Positions 16,698 to 24,858 of a stretch of 64,000 nt of DNA are shown here, piece by piece. Each line of letters begins with the position of its first letter. The stretch's first letter is position 1. The notes under the pieces are model-generated. The model was not told the DNA's origin and did no database searches. It was given only the letters and a program-made list of their open reading frames with translations. Where the stretch lies: the NCBI GenBank assembly GCA_017744315.1, contig JAGIBN010000005.1, positions 156,311 through 220,310 on the forward strand, written 5' to 3'. The DNA comes from Porphyrobacter sp. (lineage in GTDB: Bacteria > Pseudomonadota > Alphaproteobacteria > Sphingomonadales > Sphingomonadaceae). A program made the position numbers and the translations under genes.

Positions 16698-17423
16698 TCA
16701 GTTCGAGTAGTCGAGCTTCGGGTACCAGTCCTTGCGCCGTCCCTCCGGCGTCCAGTCGAGCACGTTCCAAAGCGGGGTCGGGTCAGGTGAGAGGTGGGGG
16801 TCGAAGCCGGGATCGGCGGTTTCCGGACCGCCCTCGGCCGCCCAGAACAAGCGCACTTCCGGCCCCTTGCGAGTCCATACGAGCACGCCCGCACCCTCGT
16901 TGCCGTCGACGACCCAATGCGTGTCGCGCACGAAATCGTCGTCGATCGTCTGATAGAACTTGAGATGGCTCCAGCCTCGCTCCCGCGCGAACGCCAACTG
17001 ACGGGCAACCGGCGAGCGACCGATGATGGCAAGGGCCAGGCGCTGCTCGATATCGGGCGCAGGAATGTCCAGCGAGCCGACGAACGAGGTGCACATGGGG
17101 CAAGGCCGTGACCGCTCGGGTCCGTACATCCACAGGTAGGTGAACAGGGTCTCATGCGCCCCGAACAGGTCGGCCAGGCCGATCTCGCTGCCTTGCTCAT
17201 CCAGGAAGCGATAGTTCTTTGCCAGCGGGCCGGGGGGAAGGGCGCGGCGCTGCTCGGCGACGCGCTGGATCTGGCGGCGAAGGGCGATTTCCTCGCTCAG
17301 TAGCGCGGTGCGGGCCTTCCGGTAGTCGGCACTCTCGCCTTGCCAGCGCATCGTGCTCGCCGTGGCCAGCTCATCGGCTGGTTTCAGCGCATCCCGGGGC
17401 GGCAGTGTTGCGGTGTCGCTCAT
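16698..17423 (-). CDS. DUF899 family thioredoxin-like protein (copy B)
   Basis: This 241-residue protein is paralogous to copy A: SADYRKARTALLSEEIALRRQ aligns with the same region there, and the CxxC is CPMC in ERSRPCPMCTSF. It ends with VLDWTPEGRRKDWYPKL. As the first gene of the minus-strand array, it faces the HxlR gene across about 80 bases that carry the operator-like repeats. The two DUF899 copies bracket the array, which may reflect duplication of a smaller DUF899-VOC-GST unit. Confidence 0.86.
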   Translation of the reverse strand: MSDTATLPPRDALKPADELATASTMRWQGESADYRKARTALLSEEIALRRQIQRVAEQRRALPPGPLAKNYRFLDEQGSEIGLADLFGAHETLFTYLWMYGPERSRPCPMCTSFVGSLDIPAPDIEQRLALAIIGRSPVARQLAFARERGWSHLKFYQTIDDDFVRDTHWVVDGNEGAGVLVWTRKGPEVRLFWAAEGGPETADPGFDPHLSPDPTPLWNVLDWTPEGRRKDWYPKLDYSN

Positions 17424-17486
17424 AATGTAGCTCCTCTCCCGCTTCGTTGGTGCCGCGACTCGGCACTTGCGATTCGTGGCCTAATG

Positions 17487-17524
17487 AGTTACTAAAAGCA
17501 ACTATGAAGTTACAAAAAGAAACT
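17487..17524 (+). promoter_or_regulatory. Paired operator-like repeats at the HxlR start
   Basis: Two 17-base copies, 17487-17503 (AGTTACTAAAAGCAACT) and 17508-17524 (AGTTACAAAAAGAAACT), start 21 bases apart, two helical turns. Each is itself an inverted repeat of 7-base arms around AAA (one and two mismatches). They lie on either side of the ATG at 17504 and about 65-100 bases upstream of the divergent array. The layout fits a dimeric winged-helix repressor binding side by side and controlling both its own gene and the array. Confidence 0.6.
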
Positions 17525-18187
17525 GAGTCGCATGGCAAGTGGTATCAGGACGCCTGCGGCACAGCCTTTGCGATGGAACTGGTAGGTGAACGCTGGTCGA
17601 TGCTGATCGTGCGCGAGCTTATGCTGGGCGGACGACGGTTTTCGGACTTGCGCGCCAGCCTGCCCGGAATTTCCGCTAAAGTGCTGACAGAACGGCTTGC
17701 CGGCCTTGAGCAGGCGGGCGTGTTGACGCGTCGCAAGCTGCCTCCGCCCGCCGCGACACAGGTCTATGAACTGACAGAGTGGGGCTATCTCGCCGAACCG
17801 GCGATCCAGGAGCTGGGCCGTTGGGCGGCGCGCTCGACCGAGCACAATCCGCAGCTGCCGCTGTCCGCGGTCAGCCTGATGCTATCGATGCGCACGATGC
17901 TGGTGCCCGAAGCGGCCGCAGGGGTGGAAGCCAAGGTCGGCTTCGATATCGGCGGAGAGACGTTCCTGGCCTACCTGCACGACGGGCAATTGCCGGTGAA
18001 GCGCGGCGAACTCGACGGAGCGCAGGCGATTATCTGCGCTCCTGCGCCGTTGCCGGTGCTGCGGGTGATCTATGGCAAACAACCGCTCGAGGCGCTCGAG
18101 GCCGAGGGCGGCCTGACGGTCGAAGGTGACCGCGAAGCCGCCCGTCGGTATTGTTCGGTGTTCAGCTTGCCGGAGAAAGTCGGCTAA
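17504..18187 (+). CDS. HxlR-type transcriptional regulator with C-terminal SCP2-like domain
   Basis: The protein of 227 residues (MKLQKETESHG start) has an HxlR winged helix at about 12-110: CGTAFAMELVGERWSMLIVRELMLGGRRFSDL, GISAKVLTERLAGLEQAGVLTRR, and YELTEWGYLAEPAI. Cys18 sits where many HxlR regulators have a redox-sensing cysteine. Residues about 140-227 (VGFDIGGETFLAYLHDGQL...GLTVEGDREAARRY) look like a sterol-carrier-protein-2-like ligand domain. The ATG at 17504 was preferred over an upstream GTG-type start because the family begins just before the Cys. Divergent from the 12-gene array, so it is the probable local regulator. Confidence 0.87.
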   Translation: MKLQKETESHGKWYQDACGTAFAMELVGERWSMLIVRELMLGGRRFSDLRASLPGISAKVLTERLAGLEQAGVLTRRKLPPPAATQVYELTEWGYLAEPAIQELGRWAARSTEHNPQLPLSAVSLMLSMRTMLVPEAAAGVEAKVGFDIGGETFLAYLHDGQLPVKRGELDGAQAIICAPAPLPVLRVIYGKQPLEALEAEGGLTVEGDREAARRYCSVFSLPEKVG

Positions 18188-18190
18188 CCA

Positions 18191-18332
18191 ATCCTCCCTG
18201 TCGGCGCAGCCGATGGGGAGGGGGACCGTCCGCGAAGCGGATGGTGGAGGGGCTGGCGCGGTGTATCTTGCCCCTCCGTCACGCGCCTTTGGCGCGCGCC
18301 ACCTCCCCATGAGCTTCGCTCACAGGGAGGAT
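18191..18332. repeat. Palindromic intergenic repeat, type 1 (copy 1)
   Basis: A 142-base element bounded by ATCCTCCCTG and CAGGGAGGAT, with internal inverted segments including GATGGGGAGG/CCTCCCCAT and GCCCCTCC/GGAGGGGC. The second copy is at 57297-57432 (136 bases), closely matching at both ends and diverging in the middle. It fills the whole gap between the HxlR gene and the convergent GST gene. Elements of this look recur in sphingomonad genomes as far as I recall; it encodes no protein. Confidence 0.85.
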
Positions 18333-18340
18333 CGTAAGCC

Positions 18341-18982
18341 TTAGCCGCCCATCGCCGCGGCGAAGACGGCTTTTTCGATCTCGACGGCGGCCTGCCAACC
18401 GGCGCGCTGCTGCACCCGGCCGAACCAGGCGGCAAGCTGCGGATAGGCCGCGGCGTCGAGTTCCCAGCCGGTATAGCCAAGCGTGCGGATCACCGAAGCG
18501 ACGGCGATATCGCCAACCGAAAAGGCGCCATCGAGCCATTCCCCCGAAACCGCGTCTTCGAGATAGACGAGGGGCTTCTTGATTGCCTCTTCCGCTGCCA
18601 GCGCAGCCGCCTCGTCGCCGTCGGTTCCGAAAATCTGCGGACGCAGGAAGCGGTTCAGAACGATCGGGGCGCCAGCGGGCGTCAGGACTGTGTCGGCCAC
18701 TTCTTCGAACCAGATCGCACGGGCGCGGCCCTCGGGCGCGGCCGGAAGCAGCGCGGGCTGCGGGTACTTGGCTTCGAGGTAAGTCACGATCGCGGTCGAG
18801 TCGGCGATCGTGAAGTCGCCGTCGCGGAAGGCGGGGATTTTGTGGAACGGGCTAATGGCGGCGAATTCCTCGTCAGGCTGGCCGGGGCTGCTCGGCACCA
18901 GTTCGGCGTCGAGTCCCTTTTCCTTCACGGCGACAACCACCTTGCGTACGAACGGTGACAGCGGAAAACCGTAGATCTTCAT
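18341..18982 (-). CDS. Glutathione S-transferase family protein
   Basis: The 213-residue GST starts MKIYGFPLSPFVRKVVVAVKE, a theta/beta-like N terminus with the Ser of LSPF in the catalytic position, followed by SPFHKIPAFRDGDFTIADSTAIVTYLE (cis-Pro and D-S glutathione contacts) and WLDGAFSVGDIAVASVIRTL in the helical domain. It faces cobS divergently across about 80 bases and is separated from the HxlR gene by the repeat element, so it is not part of the 12-gene unit. Confidence 0.9.
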   Translation of the reverse strand: MKIYGFPLSPFVRKVVVAVKEKGLDAELVPSSPGQPDEEFAAISPFHKIPAFRDGDFTIADSTAIVTYLEAKYPQPALLPAAPEGRARAIWFEEVADTVLTPAGAPIVLNRFLRPQIFGTDGDEAAALAAEEAIKKPLVYLEDAVSGEWLDGAFSVGDIAVASVIRTLGYTGWELDAAAYPQLAAWFGRVQQRAGWQAAVEIEKAVFAAAMGG

Positions 18983-19062
18983 AATTGCCCTCCTTCAGGT
19001 CGCCGCCAGAGTGGGCTTTGCGTGTTGCAGGCGCAACTCCGTACGTCTACGCATCCGGCGCG

Positions 19063-20046
19063 ATGAACGAGATGACCACAAGCCACGCCAATTCCGGAAC
19101 CGCCATGGCCGCGCCCGACCGCGAGGTCGATGTGCGCGAGACCTTTGGTATCGATATCGACATGAAGGTCCCGGCCTTCTCCAAGGCCGACGAGCGCGTG
19201 CCCGATATCGATGCGACGTATGTGTTCGATCCGGACACCACGCTCGCGATCCTGGCCGGTTTCGCCTTCAACCGCCGCGTGATGGTCCAGGGCTATCACG
19301 GCACCGGCAAGTCGACGCACATCGAACAGGTTGCGGCGCGCCTCAACTGGCCGTGCATCCGCATCAACCTCGACGCGCATATCAGCCGTATCGACCTGAT
19401 CGGCCGTGACGCGATCGTGCTGCGCGACGGCCTGCAGGTCACCGAGTTCCGCGAAGGCCTCCTGCCCTGGGCGCTGCAGCATCCGGTAGCGCTGGTGTTC
19501 GACGAATACGACGCCGGCCGCCCGGACGTGATGTTCGTGATCCAGCGCGTGCTGGAAACCGAAGGCAAGCTGACGCTGCTCGACCAGAACCGCGTCATCC
19601 GCCCGAACCCGTATTTCCGCCTGTTCGCCACCGCCAACACGGTCGGCCTTGGCGACACCAGCGGGCTTTATCACGGCACCCAGGCGATCAACCAAGGCCA
19701 GATGGACCGTTGGAACGTGGTCGTCGGGCTCAACTACCTGCCGGCGGAGACCGAGCGCGAGATCGTCGGGGCCAAAACCTCGCTCGATCCCAAGCTCGTG
19801 GCCGACATGATCCGCGTGGCGGACCTGACGCGGCAAGGCTTCATCGGCGGCGATATCTCCACCGTGATGAGCCCGCGTACGGTCATCACCTGGGCGCAGA
19901 ATACCGAGATCTTCAAGGATCCCGGCTTCGCCTTCCGCCTCACCTTCCTCAACAAGTGCGACGAGGCGGAGCGGATGCTGGTGGCCGAGTACTATCAGCG
20001 CGTATTCGGCATAGATTTACCCGAAAGTGTCGTGGGTAAGGCCTGA
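19063..20046 (+). CDS. cobS: Aerobic cobaltochelatase subunit CobS
   Basis: CobS is the AAA+ (MoxR-like) ATPase subunit of the CobNST cobaltochelatase that inserts cobalt in aerobic B12 synthesis. Visible are Walker [10 protein letters not shown] (residues 77-85), Walker B LVFDEYD, and sensor stretches [13 protein letters not shown] and [11 protein letters not shown]. The ATG at 19063 gives the normal N terminus of about 327 residues; open frame upstream has no similarity. The usual neighbour cobT does not follow; a penicillin-binding protein does. CobS/CobT pairs can also serve other AAA-VWA roles, so chelatase function depends on cobN elsewhere. Confidence 0.93.
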   Translation: MNEMTTSHANSGTAMAAPDREVDVRETFGIDIDMKVPAFSKADERVPDIDATYVFDPDTTLAILAGFAFNRRVMVQGYHGTGKSTHIEQVAARLNWPCIRINLDAHISRIDLIGRDAIVLRDGLQVTEFREGLLPWALQHPVALVFDEYDAGRPDVMFVIQRVLETEGKLTLLDQNRVIRPNPYFRLFATANTVGLGDTSGLYHGTQAINQGQMDRWNVVVGLNYLPAETEREIVGAKTSLDPKLVADMIRVADLTRQGFIGGDISTVMSPRTVITWAQNTEIFKDPGFAFRLTFLNKCDEAERMLVAEYYQRVFGIDLPESVVGKA

Positions 20047-20061
20047 GCCCTCTCGTCAATC

Positions 20062-20083
20062 CTGTGTTAATCCTGTAACACAG
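20062..20083. promoter_or_regulatory. 22-base perfect dyad upstream of the PBP gene
   Basis: CTGTGTTA and TAACACAG are perfect 8-base arms around a 6-base spacer, lying between the cobS stop and the PBP ATG (20090). No U-tract follows, so an operator or a 5' UTR hairpin close to the ribosome site is more likely than a terminator. Confidence 0.5.
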
Positions 20084-20089
20084 TAGGCG

Positions 20090-22264
20090 ATGGACATGCT
20101 GTCGCGTGGATCGGTTGAAAAACGTAGGGCGGGATTCTGGCCATGGTCGCGCCGGAGTGATCCTGCGCGCGCTGAGCCCGAGTACATCTCCTACGGTCCC
20201 GATTACGACGAGCCCAACTACGCCGAGCCAGAAGCGGTCGAGGCGCGCGATTGGCTCGACGAACAGCTTGCGCCCAAGCCCAAGTCCCGCACGCGGAGCT
20301 GGTGGATTAAGCGTAGCCTGCTCGCTTGCCTGGGCGTGTTCTTGCTGCTTCTTGCCTGGCTGGCGATTACCGCGCCGCTGTCCAAGTCGCTTCAGCCGAT
20401 TGCTCCGCCGCAACTGACCCTGCTGGCGGCGGATGGCACGCCGATTGCCCGCAATGGCGCCATCGTCGACCAGCCGGTCAAGGTTAGCGAGCTTCCGCCG
20501 CACGTCGTCCAGCCCTTCGTCGCCATCGAGGACCGTCGGTTCTATAGCCACTGGGGCGTCGACCCTCGCGGCGTTGCTCGGGCCTTGTGGTCGAACATCA
20601 CCACCGGCCGGACGCAGGGGGGCAGCACGATCACCCAGCAGCTCGCCAAGTTCACCTTCCTCACGCCCGAACAGAACCTGACCCGCAAGGCGCGCGAGGC
20701 GCTGATCGCGTTCTGGCTGGAGGCATGGCTGTCGAAGGATGAGATCCTCGAACGATACCTGTCGAACGCCTACTTCGGCGACAACGTCTACGGCCTGCGT
20801 GCGGCTTCGATGCACTACTTCTACCGCAAGCCGGAGAACCTGAAGCCCGAACAAGCGGCCATGCTTGCCGGACTGCTGCAGGCACCTTCGCGCCTTGCAC
20901 CGACCGATAACCCGGAGCTCGCGGAAAAGCGCATGCGGCTCGTGCTGCGGGCGATGGTCGAAGCGGGCTATCTGACCAAGGCTCAGGCTGACGCCTTGCC
21001 GACGCCGCGGGTCGATGTGCGGACGAAGAACGATCTACCAACCGGCACCTACTTCGCAGACTGGGCCTTGCCTGAGGCCCGGCTCAATACGGGCGTCAGC
21101 TACGCCAGCCAGACGGTCCGCACGACGCTCGACTCCCGCTTGCAGGCGGCCGCACGTCGAGCTGTCGAACGTGCTCCGCTGGGCAAGGCGCAAGTCGCGC
21201 TCGTAGCGATGCGCACCAACGGCGAAGTCGTCGCGATGATCGGCGGGACCGACTACGCCAAGTCCCCGTTCAACCGTGCCACCCAGGCGCGCCGCCAACC
21301 GGGATCGACGTTCAAAACCTTCGTCTATCTCGCCGCGCTCGAAGATGGTTGGGACCCGGACGACAAGATTTCCAACCAGCCGATCGAGCAGGGTTCCTAC
21401 CGTCCGCGCAACGCGGGGGGACGCTATTCGGAAACGATCACGCTGGCCGATGCCTTCGCGCAGTCGAGCAATGTCGCCGCCGTTCGCCTTTGGAGCGAGG
21501 TGGGCGACGATGCAGTCATCAATGCGGCTCGCGATCTTGGCGTGACCTCTCCCCTCGCGAAAGGCGATCCCAGCCTCGCGCTCGGCACTTCGACCATGAC
21601 GCTGATGGAACTGACCGCCGCCTACGCGGGGATCGCGGCTAATAGCTATCCGGTCCATCCGACCGCGCTGAAGGGCGACGAGCCGAGCTGGTTCGAGAGC
21701 TGGTTCGATGGCCGCTCAAGCCTGTCGGCCAGCGAGCACGAGGACATGGAGGCCATGCTGCGCCAGGCGGTCAACCGCGGCACCGGGCGGGCGGCGATGC
21801 TCAACGGCCCGAACTTCGGCAAAACCGGTACCAGCCAGGACAACCGCGACGCGCTATTCATCGGCTATGCCGGCGATCTCGTGGTTGGCGTGTGGGTCGG
21901 CAACGATGACAACACGCCCTTGGACGGAATCTACGGGGGCGGGTTGCCCGCGCAAATTTGGAAGGACTTCATGCAGCAGGCGCTCGGCGAGCGGACTGCC
22001 CCGCAGCGGCCGCGTCCGACGCCGACACCGGATCCGAGTGGGCCGGTCCAGCAGCTCGACCTGCCCGACCTCGGCACGATCCCGCTGGGTGACAGCAACG
22101 CTACGATCGGGGTCCAGAACGGCGGCGCGGTGATATCAGGCGACATCCAGGGTGTGCCGGTCGACCTGCGGATCGACCAGCAGGGCGTCCGCATCAACGC
22201 CGACCCGCGCAATCGCGAACGGCCCGTGGCTCAGGCTACGCCTGCGCCGACAGCGGCTCCCTAA
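20090..22264 (+). CDS. Class A penicillin-binding protein (glycosyltransferase-transpeptidase)
   Basis: This bifunctional murein synthase of 724 residues has a cytoplasmic tail (1-73), one membrane anchor (about 74-96), a GT51 transglycosylase domain with E147 in AIEDRRFYSHWG and GGSTITQQLAK, and a transpeptidase domain with S406-T-F-K409, S459-S-N461 and K578-T-G-T. After the catalytic domain comes a Pro/Thr-rich linker (PRPTPTPDPSGP) and a 60-residue tail of unknown role. It is PBP1A-like in size but I cannot assign the class member. It is 43 bases from cobS; operon membership is unclear because of the dyad. Confidence 0.92.
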   Translation: MDMLSRGSVEKRRAGFWPWSRRSDPARAEPEYISYGPDYDEPNYAEPEAVEARDWLDEQLAPKPKSRTRSWWIKRSLLACLGVFLLLLAWLAITAPLSKSLQPIAPPQLTLLAADGTPIARNGAIVDQPVKVSELPPHVVQPFVAIEDRRFYSHWGVDPRGVARALWSNITTGRTQGGSTITQQLAKFTFLTPEQNLTRKAREALIAFWLEAWLSKDEILERYLSNAYFGDNVYGLRAASMHYFYRKPENLKPEQAAMLAGLLQAPSRLAPTDNPELAEKRMRLVLRAMVEAGYLTKAQADALPTPRVDVRTKNDLPTGTYFADWALPEARLNTGVSYASQTVRTTLDSRLQAAARRAVERAPLGKAQVALVAMRTNGEVVAMIGGTDYAKSPFNRATQARRQPGSTFKTFVYLAALEDGWDPDDKISNQPIEQGSYRPRNAGGRYSETITLADAFAQSSNVAAVRLWSEVGDDAVINAARDLGVTSPLAKGDPSLALGTSTMTLMELTAAYAGIAANSYPVHPTALKGDEPSWFESWFDGRSSLSASEHEDMEAMLRQAVNRGTGRAAMLNGPNFGKTGTSQDNRDALFIGYAGDLVVGVWVGNDDNTPLDGIYGGGLPAQIWKDFMQQALGERTAPQRPRPTPTPDPSGPVQQLDLPDLGTIPLGDSNATIGVQNGGAVISGDIQGVPVDLRIDQQGVRINADPRNRERPVAQATPAPTAAP

Positions 22265-22288
22265 TCTCCCCGAGCGAGCACCGAGAGA

Positions 22289-23029
22289 TTACGGATACTT
22301 CGCCGCGACGAAGTAAAGCCCCTCCGACGGAGCATTTAGCCCCAGCGCAGCGCGCTCGCGCGCTGCAAGCGCATCGGCCACCTGCTGCTCGCTCCACTGG
22401 CCGAGCCCCACCAGCGCCAAGGTGCCCACCATCGAGCGCACCTGATGGTGCAGGAAGCTCCGCGCCTCCGCCTCGACGGTCACGATGTCCCCCTCGCGGC
22501 GCACATCCAGGCGATCGAGCGTCTTGACCGGATCCTTCGCCTGGCAATGGACCGAACGGAAAGTGGTGAAGTCGTGATGCCCAACCAGAACTTGCGCAGC
22601 CCGATGCATCGCTTCGGCGTCGAGGGGGCGGGTGACGAGCCAGGAGCGCCCCTTGTCGATCGTCAGCGGCGCGCGGCGGTTGTGGATGCGATAGAGGTAG
22701 CTCCGCCCGAGGCACGAGAAACGCGCGTGCCAGTCATCGGCCTTCGGCTCACAGGCGAGCACGGCGATGGGATGGGGGCGCAGGCGGGCGTTGAGCGCTT
22801 CCATCAGACGGAATGGCGCGATGTCCTTTTCGATATCGACATGGCTCACCATGCCCAGCGCGTGGACCCCGCTGTCGGTGCGTCCGGCGCTGTGCATGGT
22901 CACGGTCTCGCCCGTAACTTCGCGAACAGCACGCTCGACCTCTTCTTGCACCGAGGGGCCATGGCCCTGCCGCTGCAGCCCCATGAAAGGGCCGCCGTCG
23001 AATTCCAGGGTGAGGGCGAAGCGAGTCAA
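22289..23029 (-). CDS. truA: tRNA pseudouridine synthase A (tRNA pseudouridine 38-40 synthase)
   Basis: TruA converts uridines 38-40 of tRNA anticodon arms to pseudouridine. The 246-residue protein has [23 protein letters not shown] at the N terminus, the catalytic Asp in [17 protein letters not shown], and [15 protein letters not shown]. The start overlaps the fmt stop by four bases. fmt-truA is a frequent pair. Confidence 0.96.
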   Translation of the reverse strand: MTRFALTLEFDGGPFMGLQRQGHGPSVQEEVERAVREVTGETVTMHSAGRTDSGVHALGMVSHVDIEKDIAPFRLMEALNARLRPHPIAVLACEPKADDWHARFSCLGRSYLYRIHNRRAPLTIDKGRSWLVTRPLDAEAMHRAAQVLVGHHDFTTFRSVHCQAKDPVKTLDRLDVRREGDIVTVEAEARSFLHHQVRSMVGTLALVGLGQWSEQQVADALAARERAALGLNAPSEGLYFVAAKYP

Positions 23030-23931
23030 CGCAGCACCGTGCCCACCGGTATCTGCTTCCCGCGAAGGAAGTCCGCCGCGTTCATTGCCGGCTTGCCCGC
23101 GCGCTGGATCGTGAGCGGGCGGATAGCCGCATCACCGCAGGCAATCGTGAACTCTTCGTCGAGCACGGTACCTGGAGCGCCGTTCACCCCGATGACCCGG
23201 GCGCGGAGTAACTTGATGCGTTCGCCGTCGAGCTCGAGCCAGGAGCCGGGGAAGGGGGCGAAGGCGCGCACTTCCCGTTCGATCAGCTCAGCGGATTTGC
23301 GCCAGTCGATGCGGGCTTCCGACTTGTCGATCTTGGCCGCGTAAGTGGCGCCGAGGTCTGGCTGCGGCTCGGCTCTGAGTTGGTCGAGTTGCGCTAGGGT
23401 GTCGACCATCAGGCGTGCGCCGATCTCCGACAGTTCCTCGAACAGTTCGCCGCTGGTCTTGTCCTCCACCGGTACGCGGGCCGTCGCCAGCATCGGCCCG
23501 GTGTCGAGCCCTTGCTCCATGCGCATGATCGTGACGCCGGTCACATGGTCTCCGGTGAGGATCGAGCGCTGGATCGGCGCGGCCCCGCGCCAGTGCGGCA
23601 GCAGGGAGCCGTGGACGTTGAGGCAACCCTTCGTCGGCCCCTGCAGGATCGGCAGCGGCAGGATGAGGCCATAGGCGACCACGACTGCGATCTCCGGCTC
23701 GAGCGCGAGGAAATCCGCCTGGGCCTCCATGTCGCGCAGCGTCAGCGGATGGCGCACTTCGATGCCGAGAGCCTCCGCCGCCTGATGCACGGGCGAGGGT
23801 TGCAGCTGCTTGCCGCGGCCGGCGGGGCGGGGCGGTTGGGTGTAGGCCGCCACGATCTCGTGCCCGGCTTCGTGCAGGGCGTTCAGGGTCGGCACCGAAA
23901 AGGCTGGGGTGCCCATGAAGACTATGCGCAT
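23026..23931 (-). CDS. fmt: Methionyl-tRNA formyltransferase
   Basis: Fmt formylates initiator Met-tRNA using 10-formyl-THF. The 301 residues show [30 protein letters not shown], and the catalytic region [20 protein letters not shown] with Asn-His and a downstream Asp ([10 protein letters not shown]). The C-terminal OB-like domain is present. Its partner def lies about 0.9 kb away on the other strand, separated by recR, so the usual def-fmt pairing is broken up here. Confidence 0.97.
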   Translation of the reverse strand: MRIVFMGTPAFSVPTLNALHEAGHEIVAAYTQPPRPAGRGKQLQPSPVHQAAEALGIEVRHPLTLRDMEAQADFLALEPEIAVVVAYGLILPLPILQGPTKGCLNVHGSLLPHWRGAAPIQRSILTGDHVTGVTIMRMEQGLDTGPMLATARVPVEDKTSGELFEELSEIGARLMVDTLAQLDQLRAEPQPDLGATYAAKIDKSEARIDWRKSAELIEREVRAFAPFPGSWLELDGERIKLLRARVIGVNGAPGTVLDEEFTIACGDAAIRPLTIQRAGKPAMNAADFLRGKQIPVGTVLR

Positions 23932-23975
23932 CGGGTCCCTTCCTCTTCTCGCGGGTTGGCCCTATCTCCCGCTCC

Positions 23976-24572
23976 ATGGCATCGCAAGAGATCGAGGCGC
24001 TCGCGGGGGCATTGGCGCGTCTACCAGGGCTCGGCCCACGTTCGGCACGGCGGGCAGTCCTGTGGCTGGTCAAGCGGCGGGAAACCGCGCTGGTGCAGCT
24101 GCTCGACGCGCTCGAGATGGTGCGCGGGGCACTGGTCGAGTGCCGGACTTGCGGCAATGTCGACACCCAGGACCCCTGCGGCATCTGCGCCGACCCACGC
24201 CGTGACGCGCGCCAGTTGTGCGTGGTGGAAGACGTGGCGGACTTGTGGGCGCTCGACCGTGCGCGGCTGTTCACCGGGCACTACCACGTACTCGGCGGAC
24301 GGCTCTCGGCGCTCGACGGCGTGCGGCCGGAGGACCTTTCGATCGGCAAGCTGATCGAGCGGGTATCGGCAGGCGGGATCGACGAAGTCGTACTCGCCAT
24401 GAACGCCACGCTCGAAGGGCAGACCACCGCGCACTATATCGCCGAGCGGCTGGAGGCCTTCCCGGTGCGCATCACCCAGCTCGCCCACGGCCTGCCCGTC
24501 GGCGGCGAACTCGACTACCTCGACGAGGGCACGCTTGCCCAAGCGTTGCGGGCGCGGAGGCCGGTGGGATGA
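23976..24572 (+). CDS. recR: Recombination mediator RecR
   Basis: RecR acts with RecO (and RecF) to load RecA on SSB-coated DNA. The 198-residue protein has the helix-hairpin-helix region [15 protein letters not shown], a four-cysteine zinc finger [16 protein letters not shown], and the Toprim domain starting [13 protein letters not shown] with [15 protein letters not shown]. The stop overlaps the next start by ATGA. Confidence 0.96.
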   Translation: MASQEIEALAGALARLPGLGPRSARRAVLWLVKRRETALVQLLDALEMVRGALVECRTCGNVDTQDPCGICADPRRDARQLCVVEDVADLWALDRARLFTGHYHVLGGRLSALDGVRPEDLSIGKLIERVSAGGIDEVVLAMNATLEGQTTAHYIAERLEAFPVRITQLAHGLPVGGELDYLDEGTLAQALRARRPVG

Positions 24573-24814
24573 AGCGCAGCTGGATCGTCGGAGGCTGGGT
24601 CATCGCCATGGTCGCCTCGGCGCTTCCCTCGCTGTGGATGTCCCTCGACCTCGCCGAACGCAATCCGCTCCAGATTTATGTAGATCCCGAGACCGGCCGC
24701 CCCACGGGGCAGCTCTACTGGCAGTTCTTCAGGTGGTGGTTGCCGATCGCGATCCCGGTGAGCCTGCTCGCCGCTGCCTGCATGTTCCTCAACCGGCCGC
24801 CCGATAGACCCTGA
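24569..24814 (+). CDS. Small two-helix membrane protein, unknown
   Basis: The 81-residue protein is translationally coupled to recR by an ATGA overlap. It has two hydrophobic segments, residues 5-24 ([19 protein letters not shown]) and 57-76 ([18 protein letters not shown]), with a short polar loop between. I do not recognise a family. The overlap and the codon use like its neighbours support a real gene. Confidence 0.6.
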   Translation: MKRSWIVGGWVIAMVASALPSLWMSLDLAERNPLQIYVDPETGRPTGQLYWQFFRWWLPIAIPVSLLAAACMFLNRPPDRP

Positions 24815-24858
24815 CGCGTTCACTTGTCGTTCGGGGCGAAAATGCTTATTTGCGCGCC

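Noticed and set aside
10239..18982. Island as prophage or integrative element
   Set aside because: No integrase, tRNA, direct-repeat boundary or transposase seen; gene composition resembles the rest of the window.
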